A DNA stretch of 5,155 nucleotides. It comes from Chitinophagaceae bacterium. GTDB taxonomy: Bacteria > Bacteroidota > Bacteroidia > Chitinophagales > Chitinophagaceae. The stretch spans positions 1 to 5,155 of the forward strand of contig JAJTCI010000192.1 in NCBI GenBank assembly GCA_021323155.1. Direction: 5' to 3'. Shown piece after piece: positions 1 through 5,155 of the stretch (position 1 is its first letter; every line of letters begins with the position of its first letter). Below the pieces are notes generated by a model. The model saw only the letters and a program-made list of their open reading frames with translations. It had not been told where the DNA came from and ran no database searches. Position numbers and translations under genes: made by a program.

Positions 1-909
1 GTAAATGAAATGCCGAGCGAATTGCGCAAGCGCATCACGCTGCGCGGCTGTACATGGAAGTAACGCACTACCGTATCCTGTTTCGTCGAATCCTCGCGGG
101 TGAACATCTCCAGTTTGATACCTGTGAGGTCAGGCGCGGCCGATAAAGAGTACCGGTACCTGAACTCGGTGTTCATGATCTGCGTGTGGGTATTGGCGAT
201 ATCTCTCAAAGTGGTGAGAAAAACATTGGGCGTGTTGTTATCAGCCTTCAGCAACGTGTTGATCTTTGGCTGCAAAGCCAGGATCTTTTCAGCGATCTGG
301 GCATAGGTAAGGTTACCAATGCTTTCTTCCTTGTTGAATGTCGGATCTGTTGCAATGCGGGCAAGCCTTCCCTGGATGTCCTGGGCCGAGTCAAGCACGC
401 TTCACGCTGAACTTCAATTGTGTCAGCGCCGCGTTCACCATCTGCAATTCCTTCAGGCGACGATCGAAATCCACCAGCCGTTTGTAGGTGTTCTCATATT
501 CAATGGCCCAGTACTTAAATGCCTGGTGTATCTCGGCGGGTTCTCCAGCGCTCCGCGATCCCATATTGGGCAGGTCAAGGGTAGGCAGCACTTTTGAAAA
601 TACATCGCCCATTCCGCTTGCCAGTACGCTAAAGGGGTTGAAAACACTTTCACCGTTGTCGCCGTCTTCTACGGGCTGCCGAAGCGTAGTCACCCGCGCA
701 TTATAATAGAATGGATTGAAGTTGTCCACCTGCACGGAGACACGCGAGTTGGATTTGAGGCTGATGCGTTTCACCTGGCTGGTATCGGATTTCTCGATCT
801 TGTAATAACCGATCTTTTCTTTTGCCATGTCGTATTTAATCACGTAATCCTGGCCAATACAGTTAACAGATAGCAGGATGAAAACGGGGAGGGTTACACG
901 CTTTCTCAT
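1..909 (-). pseudogene. Exported protein of unknown function, frameshifted and cut by the left window edge
   Basis: The function is not recognised. From the ATG at 909 the protein opens with a basic tip (MRKR) and a hydrophobic stretch ending ..NCIGQ, which reads as a signal peptide. The Cys has Asn before it, so it is a poor lipobox. The first frame runs 172 residues and stops at TGA 393-391. Just before the stop comes a helical, charged region (about residues 140-168) that looks coiled-coil. Reading one base over from 401 downward, another 132 codons are open without a stop to position 3. They encode a plausible continuation (helical, then beta-like with FRYRYSLS and a run-off end RLRNSLGISF). 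Over 300 residues are therefore seen, with the C-terminus outside the window. An upstream ATG at 948 is in frame, but it would put 13 polar residues before the signal peptide and overlaps the likely promoter, so 909 is preferred. Two separate genes (second start GTG 398) is a less likely reading. Confidence 0.75.
391..408 (-). other. Frameshift site with imperfect 7-bp tandem repeat
   Basis: Read on the minus strand, AGCGTGA (408-402) is followed directly by AGCGTGC (401-395), and the first-frame stop TGA lies at 393-391. The second frame is closed upstream by a TGA at 404-402, so the switch must fall between about 404 and 391. Two repairs restore one frame: removing one A of the AA pair at 402-401 (giving ..FSVSVLDSAQ..), or removing one 7-bp copy (giving ..FSVLDSAQ..). 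Both make a +1 insertion the simplest event. No slippery heptamer or strong downstream hairpin is evident, so programmed frameshifting is not favoured. A base error in the assembly remains possible. Confidence 0.7.
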
Positions 910-928
910 GTAGGGTGTTGTTAGGGTA

Positions 929-936
929 CAAAATTG
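929..936 (-). promoter_or_regulatory. Candidate Bacteroidota -7 element for the minus-strand exported protein gene
   Basis: On the minus strand CAATTTTG matches the Bacteroidota -7 consensus TAnnTTTG at all but the first base. It lies about 20 bp upstream of the ATG at 909, which would give a short leader. No convincing TTTG -33 element at the expected distance is seen, so this is tentative. Confidence 0.25.
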
Positions 937-1001
937 TTTACTTTTCAATATACGGCATTTATATATTCTGCCGGTATCCCGCCATATTTTTTAAAAGAAC
1001 A

Positions 1002-1034
1002 TTTGACTTTCACCCGGTAAACGGTCTATATTGA
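1002..1034 (+). promoter_or_regulatory. Candidate promoter of the lactonase-oxidoreductase pair
   Basis: TTTG at 1002-1005 is followed 21 bp later by TATATTGA at 1027-1034. This resembles the Bacteroidota -33/-7 pair (TTTG and TAnnTTTG). The same bases also read as TTGACT, 18-bp spacer, TATATT in the classical sigma-70 style. The start of transcription would fall near 1041, about 11 bp before the ATG at 1052. The alternative TTG start at 1031 would lie inside this element, which supports the ATG. The evidence is pattern matching only. Confidence 0.38.
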
Positions 1035-1051
1035 CCTCCCAATTCAAGGCT

Positions 1052-2164
1052 ATGAAACAAAGATTACTGTTCCTCCTGTTGCTGTTCGCGGTCTCTGCCG
1101 CCCAATCGCAGGTGTATTATTTACTGGTAGGAAGCTACACGCAGGGCAATACCGATGGTATACACATCTATAAATTCAGCGCGCAGCGTGCCACCACTAC
1201 TTTCGTAGGTAAGACCACCGGCGTAGAGAACGCGTCCTTTATGGCAGTATCTGCCAACCAGAAATATGTATACGTAGTGAATGAACACCCGGGCCGGCCA
1301 GGTGAGATCAGCGCGTTTGCTTTTAATAAAACAAAAGGAGAATTGAAACTACTCAATAAGCAGCCCGCGGGTGAATCACCCTGTTACATCACCGTGGATT
1401 CTACGGGTCGGTTCCTTATGGTTGCCGAGTATGGCAGCGGCATCAGTGTTTACCGTACAGGTTCAGACGGGTCGATCCGGAAAAAACTACAGTCGATAAA
1501 GCACGATGGTTATGGCATCGTGTACGAACGCCAGGATAAGTCGCACGTGCATGCGGTAGTGTTTTCACCCGACCAGAAATATGTATTCGTGCCGGACCTT
1601 GGTAACGACAGGCTTTACCAGTACAAATTCAATCCAGCCGATAGTATCAACCCCCTCACGCCGGCCGATGTTCCCTATTATGCATTGACCGATGGTTCGG
1701 GCCCGCGCCATTTTGTTTTCCACCCTAACGGCAAGACCGCTTACCTCCTCAACGAACTGATCGGCGAAGTGGTCGTCTACGATTACGCGAACGGTCAGTT
1801 GAAGGCGATACAAACGATCGCGTCCACTACCGAAGGCGGCAAATACGCCAAGGGCAGTGCGGACATACACATCTCCCCTAATGCGAAATTCCTCTTCACC
1901 TCCAATCGTGGAAGCGCTAACGAGATCGGCAGCTTTATCATCAGCAAAGAAGGCACATTGAAACAAAGCGGGAAGCAGGCGGTGAACGATCACCCGCGCA
2001 ATTTTACCATCGATCCCACCGGTAAGTTTCTTCTCGCCGCAAGTCGTGATAAGAATACCATCCAGGTATTCGCCATCAATCCGAATTTCGGGTTGCTGGA
2101 AGAAGTAGGTGAACAGGTGAAAGTGGAGATGCCCGTGTTCTTAACGATGATCCCCGCCAAGTAA
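1052..2164 (+). CDS. Secreted lactonase-family beta-propeller protein (6-phosphogluconolactonase-like, PF10282)
   Basis: This is a 370-residue protein. Residues 1-20 are a classic signal peptide (MKQR, an eight-residue Leu/Phe core, then AVSAAQSQ), so the mature protein should be periplasmic or outside. The rest is a repeated-blade beta-propeller of the YbhE/Pgl lactonase family, at the family's usual length. The opening VGSYTQ (26-31) and GIHIYKF (36-42) match the family N-terminus. Later blades carry typical pieces: FMAVSANQKYVYVVNE (63-78), SPCYITVDSTGRF (109-121), HAVVFSPDQKYVF (167-179), GSGPRHFVFHPNGK (215-228), then SADIHISPNAKFLFTSNRG and HPRNFTIDPTGKFLLAASRD. Cytoplasmic relatives hydrolyse 6-phosphogluconolactone. 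An exported member is unlikely to serve the pentose phosphate pathway and may act on another lactone or have another role, so no gene symbol is given. The ATG at 1052 is chosen because it starts the signal peptide directly; a TTG at 1031 would add seven residues before it. The next gene follows after 12 bp. Confidence 0.88.
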   Translation: MKQRLLFLLLLFAVSAAQSQVYYLLVGSYTQGNTDGIHIYKFSAQRATTTFVGKTTGVENASFMAVSANQKYVYVVNEHPGRPGEISAFAFNKTKGELKLLNKQPAGESPCYITVDSTGRFLMVAEYGSGISVYRTGSDGSIRKKLQSIKHDGYGIVYERQDKSHVHAVVFSPDQKYVFVPDLGNDRLYQYKFNPADSINPLTPADVPYYALTDGSGPRHFVFHPNGKTAYLLNELIGEVVVYDYANGQLKAIQTIASTTEGGKYAKGSADIHISPNAKFLFTSNRGSANEIGSFIISKEGTLKQSGKQAVNDHPRNFTIDPTGKFLLAASRDKNTIQVFAINPNFGLLEEVGEQVKVEMPVFLTMIPAK

Positions 2165-2176
2165 TATCTTCACTGC

Positions 2177-3118
2177 ATGAACTTCACGAACAGGATAACC
2201 GAACTCTTCAACATACAATATCCTATTGTGCAGGCCGGTATGGTCTGGACCTCCGGCTGGAAACTCGCTTCGGCGGTATCCAATGCGGGCGGGCTCGGAC
2301 TCATCGGCAGCGGTAGCATGTATCCCGACGTGCTGCGCGAACACATCCGTAAATGCAAAGCGGCCACTGATAAACCATATGGCGTGAACGTGCCTTTGTT
2401 GTATCCCGACATCGACCAGCACATCAACATCATCATGGAGGAAGAAGTTCCGATCGTGTTCACCAGCGCGGGCAATCCTAAAACATGGACGACCCAACTC
2501 AAAGAACAAGGCATCAAGGTAGTGCACGTGGTAAGCAGTAGCCGTTTTGCACTTAAAGCCGAGGAAGCAGGCTGCGATGCCGTAGTGGCTGAAGGATTCG
2601 AAGCGGGAGGGCATAACGGTCGCGAGGAAACCACCACGTTCGTGTTGATCCCTGCAGTAGCTGCGGCAGTGAAGATCCCCGTATTAGCTGCCGGCGGTAT
2701 TGCAACCGGCCGCCAGATGTTTGCTGCCATGGCACTGGGCGCGGAAGGCGTACAGGTGGGATCAAGATTCGTTTGCACACCGGAAGCTTCCAATCATCCT
2801 TCGTTCAAAGAGGCAATAATAAAAGCGGTGGAAGGCGATACAATGTTGAGCATGAAAAAGACAGTCCCGGTGCGGCTGCTGAAGAACCATTTCTACGAAC
2901 AGGTGAAATCACTGGAAGATAGGGGCGCCTCTGCGGAGGAACTTGACGAATTACTGGGCCGCGGGCGGGCAAAGAAGGGCATGTTCGAAGGCGACCTCGC
3001 GGAAGGAGAACTGGAAATTGGCCAGGTAAGCGCCATTATCCGGGAAATAAAGCCCGCTGGCGAAATATTACATGAAATCTGGCGGGATTTTACACAAGCG
3101 GTGCAGCATCCTTTCTAG
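2177..3118 (+). CDS. NAD(P)H-dependent FMN oxidoreductase, nitronate monooxygenase / FabK-like (PF03060)
   Basis: This is a 313-residue TIM-barrel flavoenzyme of the 2-nitropropane dioxygenase family. Visible family signatures are the N-terminal YPIVQAGM (15-22), AGGLGLIG (37-44), YGVNVPLL (68-75), TSAGNP (96-101), and EGFEAGGHNG (139-148) with the conserved His at 146. IPVLAAGGIATG (167-178) and GVQVGSRF (191-198) are the FMN-phosphate-binding strands. Family members oxidise alkyl nitronates to carbonyl compounds and nitrite, or act as enoyl-ACP reductase II (FabK), with FMN. The overall pattern resembles FabK closely, including the C-terminal GDLAEGELEIGQVSAII segment, but no fatty-acid genes lie nearby. 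The exact substrate therefore cannot be assigned. There is no signal peptide, so the enzyme is cytoplasmic. It starts 12 bp after the lactonase stop, without a Shine-Dalgarno sequence or room for its own promoter, suggesting co-transcription. Confidence 0.88.
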   Translation: MNFTNRITELFNIQYPIVQAGMVWTSGWKLASAVSNAGGLGLIGSGSMYPDVLREHIRKCKAATDKPYGVNVPLLYPDIDQHINIIMEEEVPIVFTSAGNPKTWTTQLKEQGIKVVHVVSSSRFALKAEEAGCDAVVAEGFEAGGHNGREETTTFVLIPAVAAAVKIPVLAAGGIATGRQMFAAMALGAEGVQVGSRFVCTPEASNHPSFKEAIIKAVEGDTMLSMKKTVPVRLLKNHFYEQVKSLEDRGASAEELDELLGRGRAKKGMFEGDLAEGELEIGQVSAIIREIKPAGEILHEIWRDFTQAVQHPF

Positions 3119-3161
3119 TGTGGACATCTTCTATGTTAATTAATGTGAACGGAAGTCTTCG

Positions 3162-3180
3162 TAGAAAAATATTTTTTCTA
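3162..3180. repeat. AT-rich perfect dyad between the oxidoreductase and the small secreted protein gene
   Basis: TAGAAAAA (3162-3169) pairs perfectly with TTTTTCTA (3173-3180) around a 3-base centre, and a T-rich stretch follows. It lies 43 bp after the oxidoreductase stop and 26 bp before the next start. It could be a weak terminator for the upstream pair or an operator/AT-rich upstream element for the downstream gene. With one G-C pair in eight, it would make a poor terminator hairpin. Confidence 0.35.
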
Positions 3181-3183
3181 TTT

Positions 3184-3191
3184 TAGCTTTC
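3184..3191 (+). promoter_or_regulatory. Candidate -7 element for the small secreted protein gene
   Basis: TAGCTTTC matches TAnnTTTG at seven of eight positions and lies 15 bp before the ATG at 3207, directly after the AT-rich dyad. A TTCG at 3158-3161 could be a degenerate -33 element. The match is weak, but some promoter is expected in this 88-bp gap. Confidence 0.25.
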
Positions 3192-3206
3192 GCAAACCAA
3201 ACTGCC

Positions 3207-3602
3207 ATGAAAAGAATCCTTATCGCCGCAGCTTTTGTTCTGATCGCCCATCTCGGTTATGCGGTCCCGGGCAACAACTCCAATTCTAGTCCCAGCATCA
3301 GTGGTACTGTTGTAGACGCCGCCACCAAGAAGCCCCTGGCCGATGTGACCGTCGTAGCGATGATCGGTACTACGAAGACCGAAGTGGTCACCACCAATGC
3401 GCAGGGCCAGTTCAAGATATCTTCCCTTGTCCAGGGAACGTACACGTTGAAGATCTCTAAAGACGATTATAAAGCCCAGGATAAAAAAGATGTAGTGGTG
3501 AAGCCTGACAACACCGCCAAGGTGAACGTGGAGCTGATCAATGAGGGTACTGACAGCAATAACTCCCGTTCATGGTGGGACAAATACGAACTATTCGAGT
3601 GA
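3207..3602 (+). CDS. Small secreted protein with a carboxypeptidase regulatory-like domain
   Basis: This is a 131-residue protein. Residues 1-19 form a signal peptide (MKR, hydrophobic core, cleavage probably after GYA). A Ser/Asn-rich linker of about ten residues follows. The rest is one beta-sandwich domain of the carboxypeptidase regulatory-like / CNA-B type (PF13620/PF13715 style). SGTVVDAATKKPLADVTVVA (about 31-50) is the hallmark opening, then TTNAQGQFKISSLVQGTYTL with the typical GxF..L.xGxYtL pattern, and finally KDVVVKPDNTAKVNVEL. In Bacteroidota this domain usually sits at the N-terminus of TonB-dependent SusC-like receptors or in large surface proteins. Here it stands alone with a short tail rich in Trp, Asp and Glu (SWWDKYELFE). 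The product is probably periplasmic or surface-located. A binding or structural role is inferred and no enzyme motif is seen. The gene appears to be its own transcription unit, closed by the terminator downstream. Confidence 0.85.
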   Translation: MKRILIAAAFVLIAHLGYAVPGNNSNSSPSISGTVVDAATKKPLADVTVVAMIGTTKTEVVTTNAQGQFKISSLVQGTYTLKISKDDYKAQDKKDVVVKPDNTAKVNVELINEGTDSNNSRSWWDKYELFE

Positions 3603-3620
3603 ATGATATTTTCCTATGCT

Positions 3621-3652
3621 GAAAGTGCCGGTATTACCGGCATTTTTCTTTT
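3621..3652 (+). terminator. Intrinsic terminator after the small secreted protein gene
   Basis: TGCCGGT (3626-3632) pairs perfectly with ACCGGCA (3636-3642) around an ATT loop. The stem can be extended outward by GAAAG pairing with the following T's. The T tract TTTTTCTTTT (3643-3652) follows. The hairpin is 18 bp past the stop codon of the plus-strand gene and lies between convergent genes. On the minus strand the tail is only CTTTC, so termination of the opposing operon here is possible but weaker. Confidence 0.85.
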
Positions 3653-3667
3653 ATAGCTACGCATGAT

Positions 3668-4063
3668 TCAGGCGGGCGTGTCTACTTCGTAAAGCTGCAC
3701 CAGGTTACCACAGGTATCGTTGAATACGGCCACGCTTACGGGTCCCATTTTCGTTGGAGGCGTGGTAAACTTCACGCCATGGCCCAGTAGGCGTTCAAAT
3801 TCGTGTTCAAGGTTGTCCGTAGAAAACGCGGTCACCGGTATGCCCGCGTCGAATAAGGCCTTGTAATAGGCCCTGGCAGGGGCAAAATCCATTGGTTCCA
3901 GCAGCAGCTCCACCTCATCGGAAGCCGGGGAGGTAATGGTGAGCCACCTGAACTCCTCCAGCGGGATGTCCTGCTGTTTAAGGAAGCCGAGCGTTTCGGT
4001 GTAAAATCTCAATGCTTTTTCCTGGTCGTCGACCGGGATACTGGTGAGCCGGATCTTTATCAT
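3668..4063 (-). CDS. VOC-family protein (glyoxalase/bleomycin-resistance/dioxygenase fold)
   Basis: This is a 131-residue protein, the usual size for a single VOC module with two beta-alpha-beta-beta-beta halves. The opening IRLTSIPVDDQEKALRFYTE and LGF (4-27) give the classic first strand and helix. RWLTITSP and EVELLLEP (39-57) complete the first half. The second half runs from IPVTAFSTDNLEHEFERL to GPVSVAVFNDTCGNLVQLYE (107-126). Canonical glyoxalase I metal ligands are a His in the first strand, a Glu, a His at the start of the second half and a final Glu. Here Glu52 and Glu126 fit, but the two His positions look to be Thr/Ser (near 7-8 and 78), so glyoxalase I activity is doubtful. The substrate is unknown. 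The ATG overlaps the TGA of the upstream SRPBCC gene (ATGA), indicating translational coupling. This is the last gene of the minus-strand operon. Confidence 0.87.
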   Translation of the reverse strand: MIKIRLTSIPVDDQEKALRFYTETLGFLKQQDIPLEEFRWLTITSPASDEVELLLEPMDFAPARAYYKALFDAGIPVTAFSTDNLEHEFERLLGHGVKFTTPPTKMGPVSVAVFNDTCGNLVQLYEVDTPA

Positions 4064-4488
4064 GATTGTTCAAGGTGGTTTTTGAGCGAGGTACCGAGTA
4101 TGTCGGTCCATCCCGCCACAAAATTATCTCTCGCAAAAGCAGGGCCATGATGCGCTATCTTTTCCAGTCCTTCATGCGTGAGCTTGACGCGTGTACTGTC
4201 ACCTTCATCATACAATTCCCAGGTAACCCAGGTCGCTTCCGGCTGCCCTTCATATTGCCAGCTGTGTTTAAGCCACCGGTTAGGTATCACTTCAGTGATC
4301 TTGCACAGGTGCAGGTAGGTTTGTTTGTCGTCACCGCCTTCAAACTGGAATTCGAATCCCTCTTCCGGCCGGAACTCAGGCAGCTTGAAATACCATTGCT
4401 TCATCTCGTCATTATCTGTTAGCGCCTTCCAGGTCTTATCAACTGAGGCGTTGATGGTACGTTCCACGACAATTGGCTGTGTATTCAT
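4060..4488 (-). CDS. SRPBCC / AHSA1-like domain protein
   Basis: This is a 142-residue protein consisting of one START-like helix-grip fold of the AHSA1 family (PF08327). Visible family features are IVVERTINASVDKTWKALTD (6-25), the NDEMKQWYF turn (26-34), FRPEEGFEFQFEG (39-51), ITEVIPNRWLKHSWQYEG, WVTWELYDEGDSTRVKLTHEG and the long closing helix with FVAGWTDILGTSLKNHLEQ. The family binds hydrophobic ligands in its cavity; the name comes from the Hsp90 co-chaperone Aha1, but bacterial members mostly lack a known role. No signal peptide or membrane segment is present. The ATG at 4488 was chosen because the domain begins immediately after it. In-frame upstream starts lie inside the permease gene and encode unrelated sequence. 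It begins 29 bp after the permease stop and overlaps the VOC start by four bases, so the three genes are probably one operon. Confidence 0.88.
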   Translation of the reverse strand: MNTQPIVVERTINASVDKTWKALTDNDEMKQWYFKLPEFRPEEGFEFQFEGGDDKQTYLHLCKITEVIPNRWLKHSWQYEGQPEATWVTWELYDEGDSTRVKLTHEGLEKIAHHGPAFARDNFVAGWTDILGTSLKNHLEQS

Positions 4489-4517
4489 GCGTTTCTGTTT
4501 TAAGGAGCGATTTGATC

Positions 4518-5155
4518 TTACGATTTCCGGACAGCCCACTTCCACATTTCTTTCCATGTGGCCTTTTTCCCATACATAAGAATACCCGTGCGGTATATCT
4601 TGGCGCTGACCCATGTGGTCAGCAGAAATCCACCAACCAATAAGAGCATGCTGGTAACAAGTTCCCAGTATGGAACCGTATCGGGAACGCCATAAGGAAT
4701 ACGCGCCATCATTACGATAGGGGAGAAGAATGGAATCAAACTGCTCCATGTAGCCATACTGCTGGCCGGGCTTGTTACCGCTTTCATCATGATCATGATC
4801 CCGATGATGATCGGCATTGTGATCGGCAGTAAGAGGCTTTGGGCGTCCTGGGGATCTTCATTAACAGCACTTCCTACCGCGGCGAATAAGGAGGCATAAA
4901 ACAGATAGCCAAACAGGAAATAAAACAGGAAGCAACCAATAAGCAGGGGCCAGTTAACGCCCTGCATCGATTCCTCAAAGTTAAATCCAGCCGCAGCCTT
5001 AGCGGCCATCGCGTTTTGGCCATTCATCTGTTGAGAAGCTTCGCTTGCCTGCTGGAGGGTCTCGGAGGAGAAAAATGCAGACGCTGCCGTGATAATACCG
5101 AAGATCAAGACTATCCAGATAAGAAATTGCGTAATACCTACCGCGCCGATCCCTA
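4518..5155 (-). CDS. ABC transporter permease, ABC-2 / NatB type, C-terminal part
   Basis: The frame is open to the right window edge, so the N-terminus is missing; 211 residues are visible. Successive hydrophobic segments are seen. One spans the cut edge (GIGAVGITQFLIW..), followed by a polar, Gln/Ala/Ser-rich loop of about 40 residues. Then come WPLLIGCFLFYFLFGYLFYA, LLLPITMPIIIGIMIMM, a proline-containing IPFFSPIVMMARI re-entrant-like stretch and LVTSMLLLVGGFLLTTWVSA. The cytosolic tail YRTGILMYGKKATWKEMWKW is characteristic of NatB/COG1668-type ABC-2 permeases. Such proteins form the membrane half of ABC exporters; NatAB of Bacillus exports Na+. The ATPase subunit should lie further upstream, outside the window. 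The substrate cannot be inferred. The internal TTG at 5108 is not the true start, because the hydrophobic reading continues through it. Confidence 0.87.
   Translation of the reverse strand, partial: GIGAVGITQFLIWIVLIFGIITAASAFFSSETLQQASEASQQMNGQNAMAAKAAAGFNFEESMQGVNWPLLIGCFLFYFLFGYLFYASLFAAVGSAVNEDPQDAQSLLLPITMPIIIGIMIMMKAVTSPASSMATWSSLIPFFSPIVMMARIPYGVPDTVPYWELVTSMLLLVGGFLLTTWVSAKIYRTGILMYGKKATWKEMWKWAVRKS

Noticed and set aside
391..404. Programmed ribosomal frameshift in the left-end gene
   Set aside because: No slippery heptamer, shift-stimulating Shine-Dalgarno or obvious downstream structure is seen; a mutation or base error is simpler.
186..706. Short plus-strand open frames over the left-end gene
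   Set aside because: They are antisense to the exported protein reading on the minus strand, lack signal peptides or motifs, and overlap each other.
1031..1051. TTG start at 1031 for the lactonase gene
   Set aside because: It would put seven polar residues ahead of the signal peptide and lies inside the candidate -7 promoter element.
1565..1993. Open frame on the minus strand opposite the lactonase
   Set aside because: It is antisense to conserved propeller blades and has no recognisable domain.
2141..2793. Long open frames on the minus strand opposite the flavin oxidoreductase
   Set aside because: They are antisense to a well-supported family member, show low-complexity Ser/Ala/Pro-rich or incoherent sequence, and have no family motif.
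4489..4749. In-frame N-terminal extension of the SRPBCC gene to an ATG at 4749
   Set aside because: The extra residues overlap the permease coding frame and do not resemble the family; the domain starts right at the ATG at 4488.
1..5155. CRISPR array, transposon, defence island or phage genes
   Set aside because: No regularly spaced repeats, terminal inverted repeats, transposase, nuclease or phage motifs were seen; the genes belong to ordinary metabolic, envelope and transport families.

Overview
The window looks like an ordinary chromosomal stretch from a Bacteroidota bacterium, probably of the Chitinophagaceae type. This is inferred from family resemblance, from exported proteins whose signal peptides end in short Gln-rich or Ala sites, from the absence of clear Shine-Dalgarno sequences before any start codon, and from TAnnTTTG-like promoter elements. 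No species can be named from the sequence alone. I see no tRNA, rRNA, CRISPR array, insertion sequence or phage gene, and no convincing undescribed multi-gene system.

Layout from left to right. (1) Positions 1-909, minus strand: an exported protein of unknown function that runs off the left edge. Its reading frame is broken by a +1 shift near 391-404, next to an imperfect 7-bp tandem repeat; 132 open codons continue in the new frame to the window edge. (2) Positions 910-1051: a divergent intergenic region with candidate promoters for both flanking genes. (3) Positions 1052-3118, plus strand: a secreted beta-propeller lactonase-family protein, then 12 bp later a nitronate monooxygenase/FabK-like flavin enzyme; the two are probably co-transcribed. 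(4) Positions 3119-3206: an AT-rich gap with a perfect 8-bp-stem dyad at 3162-3180. (5) Positions 3207-3602, plus strand: a small secreted protein with one carboxypeptidase-regulatory-like beta-sandwich domain, followed by a clear intrinsic terminator at 3621-3652. (6) Positions 3668-5155, minus strand: an apparent three-gene operon. In transcription order it holds the C-terminal part of an ABC-2/NatB-type permease (running off the right edge), an SRPBCC/AHSA1-like protein and a VOC-family protein. The last two overlap by an ATGA start/stop.

Functional reading. The plus-strand pair combines an envelope sugar-lactone or lactone hydrolase-like protein with a cytoplasmic FMN enzyme; a shared pathway is not demonstrable from sequence. 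The minus-strand operon puts two small single-domain proteins (SRPBCC and VOC) behind a transporter permease, with translational coupling of the last two. The most noteworthy observation is the frameshifted gene at the left end: either a recent pseudogene or an assembly/sequencing error.
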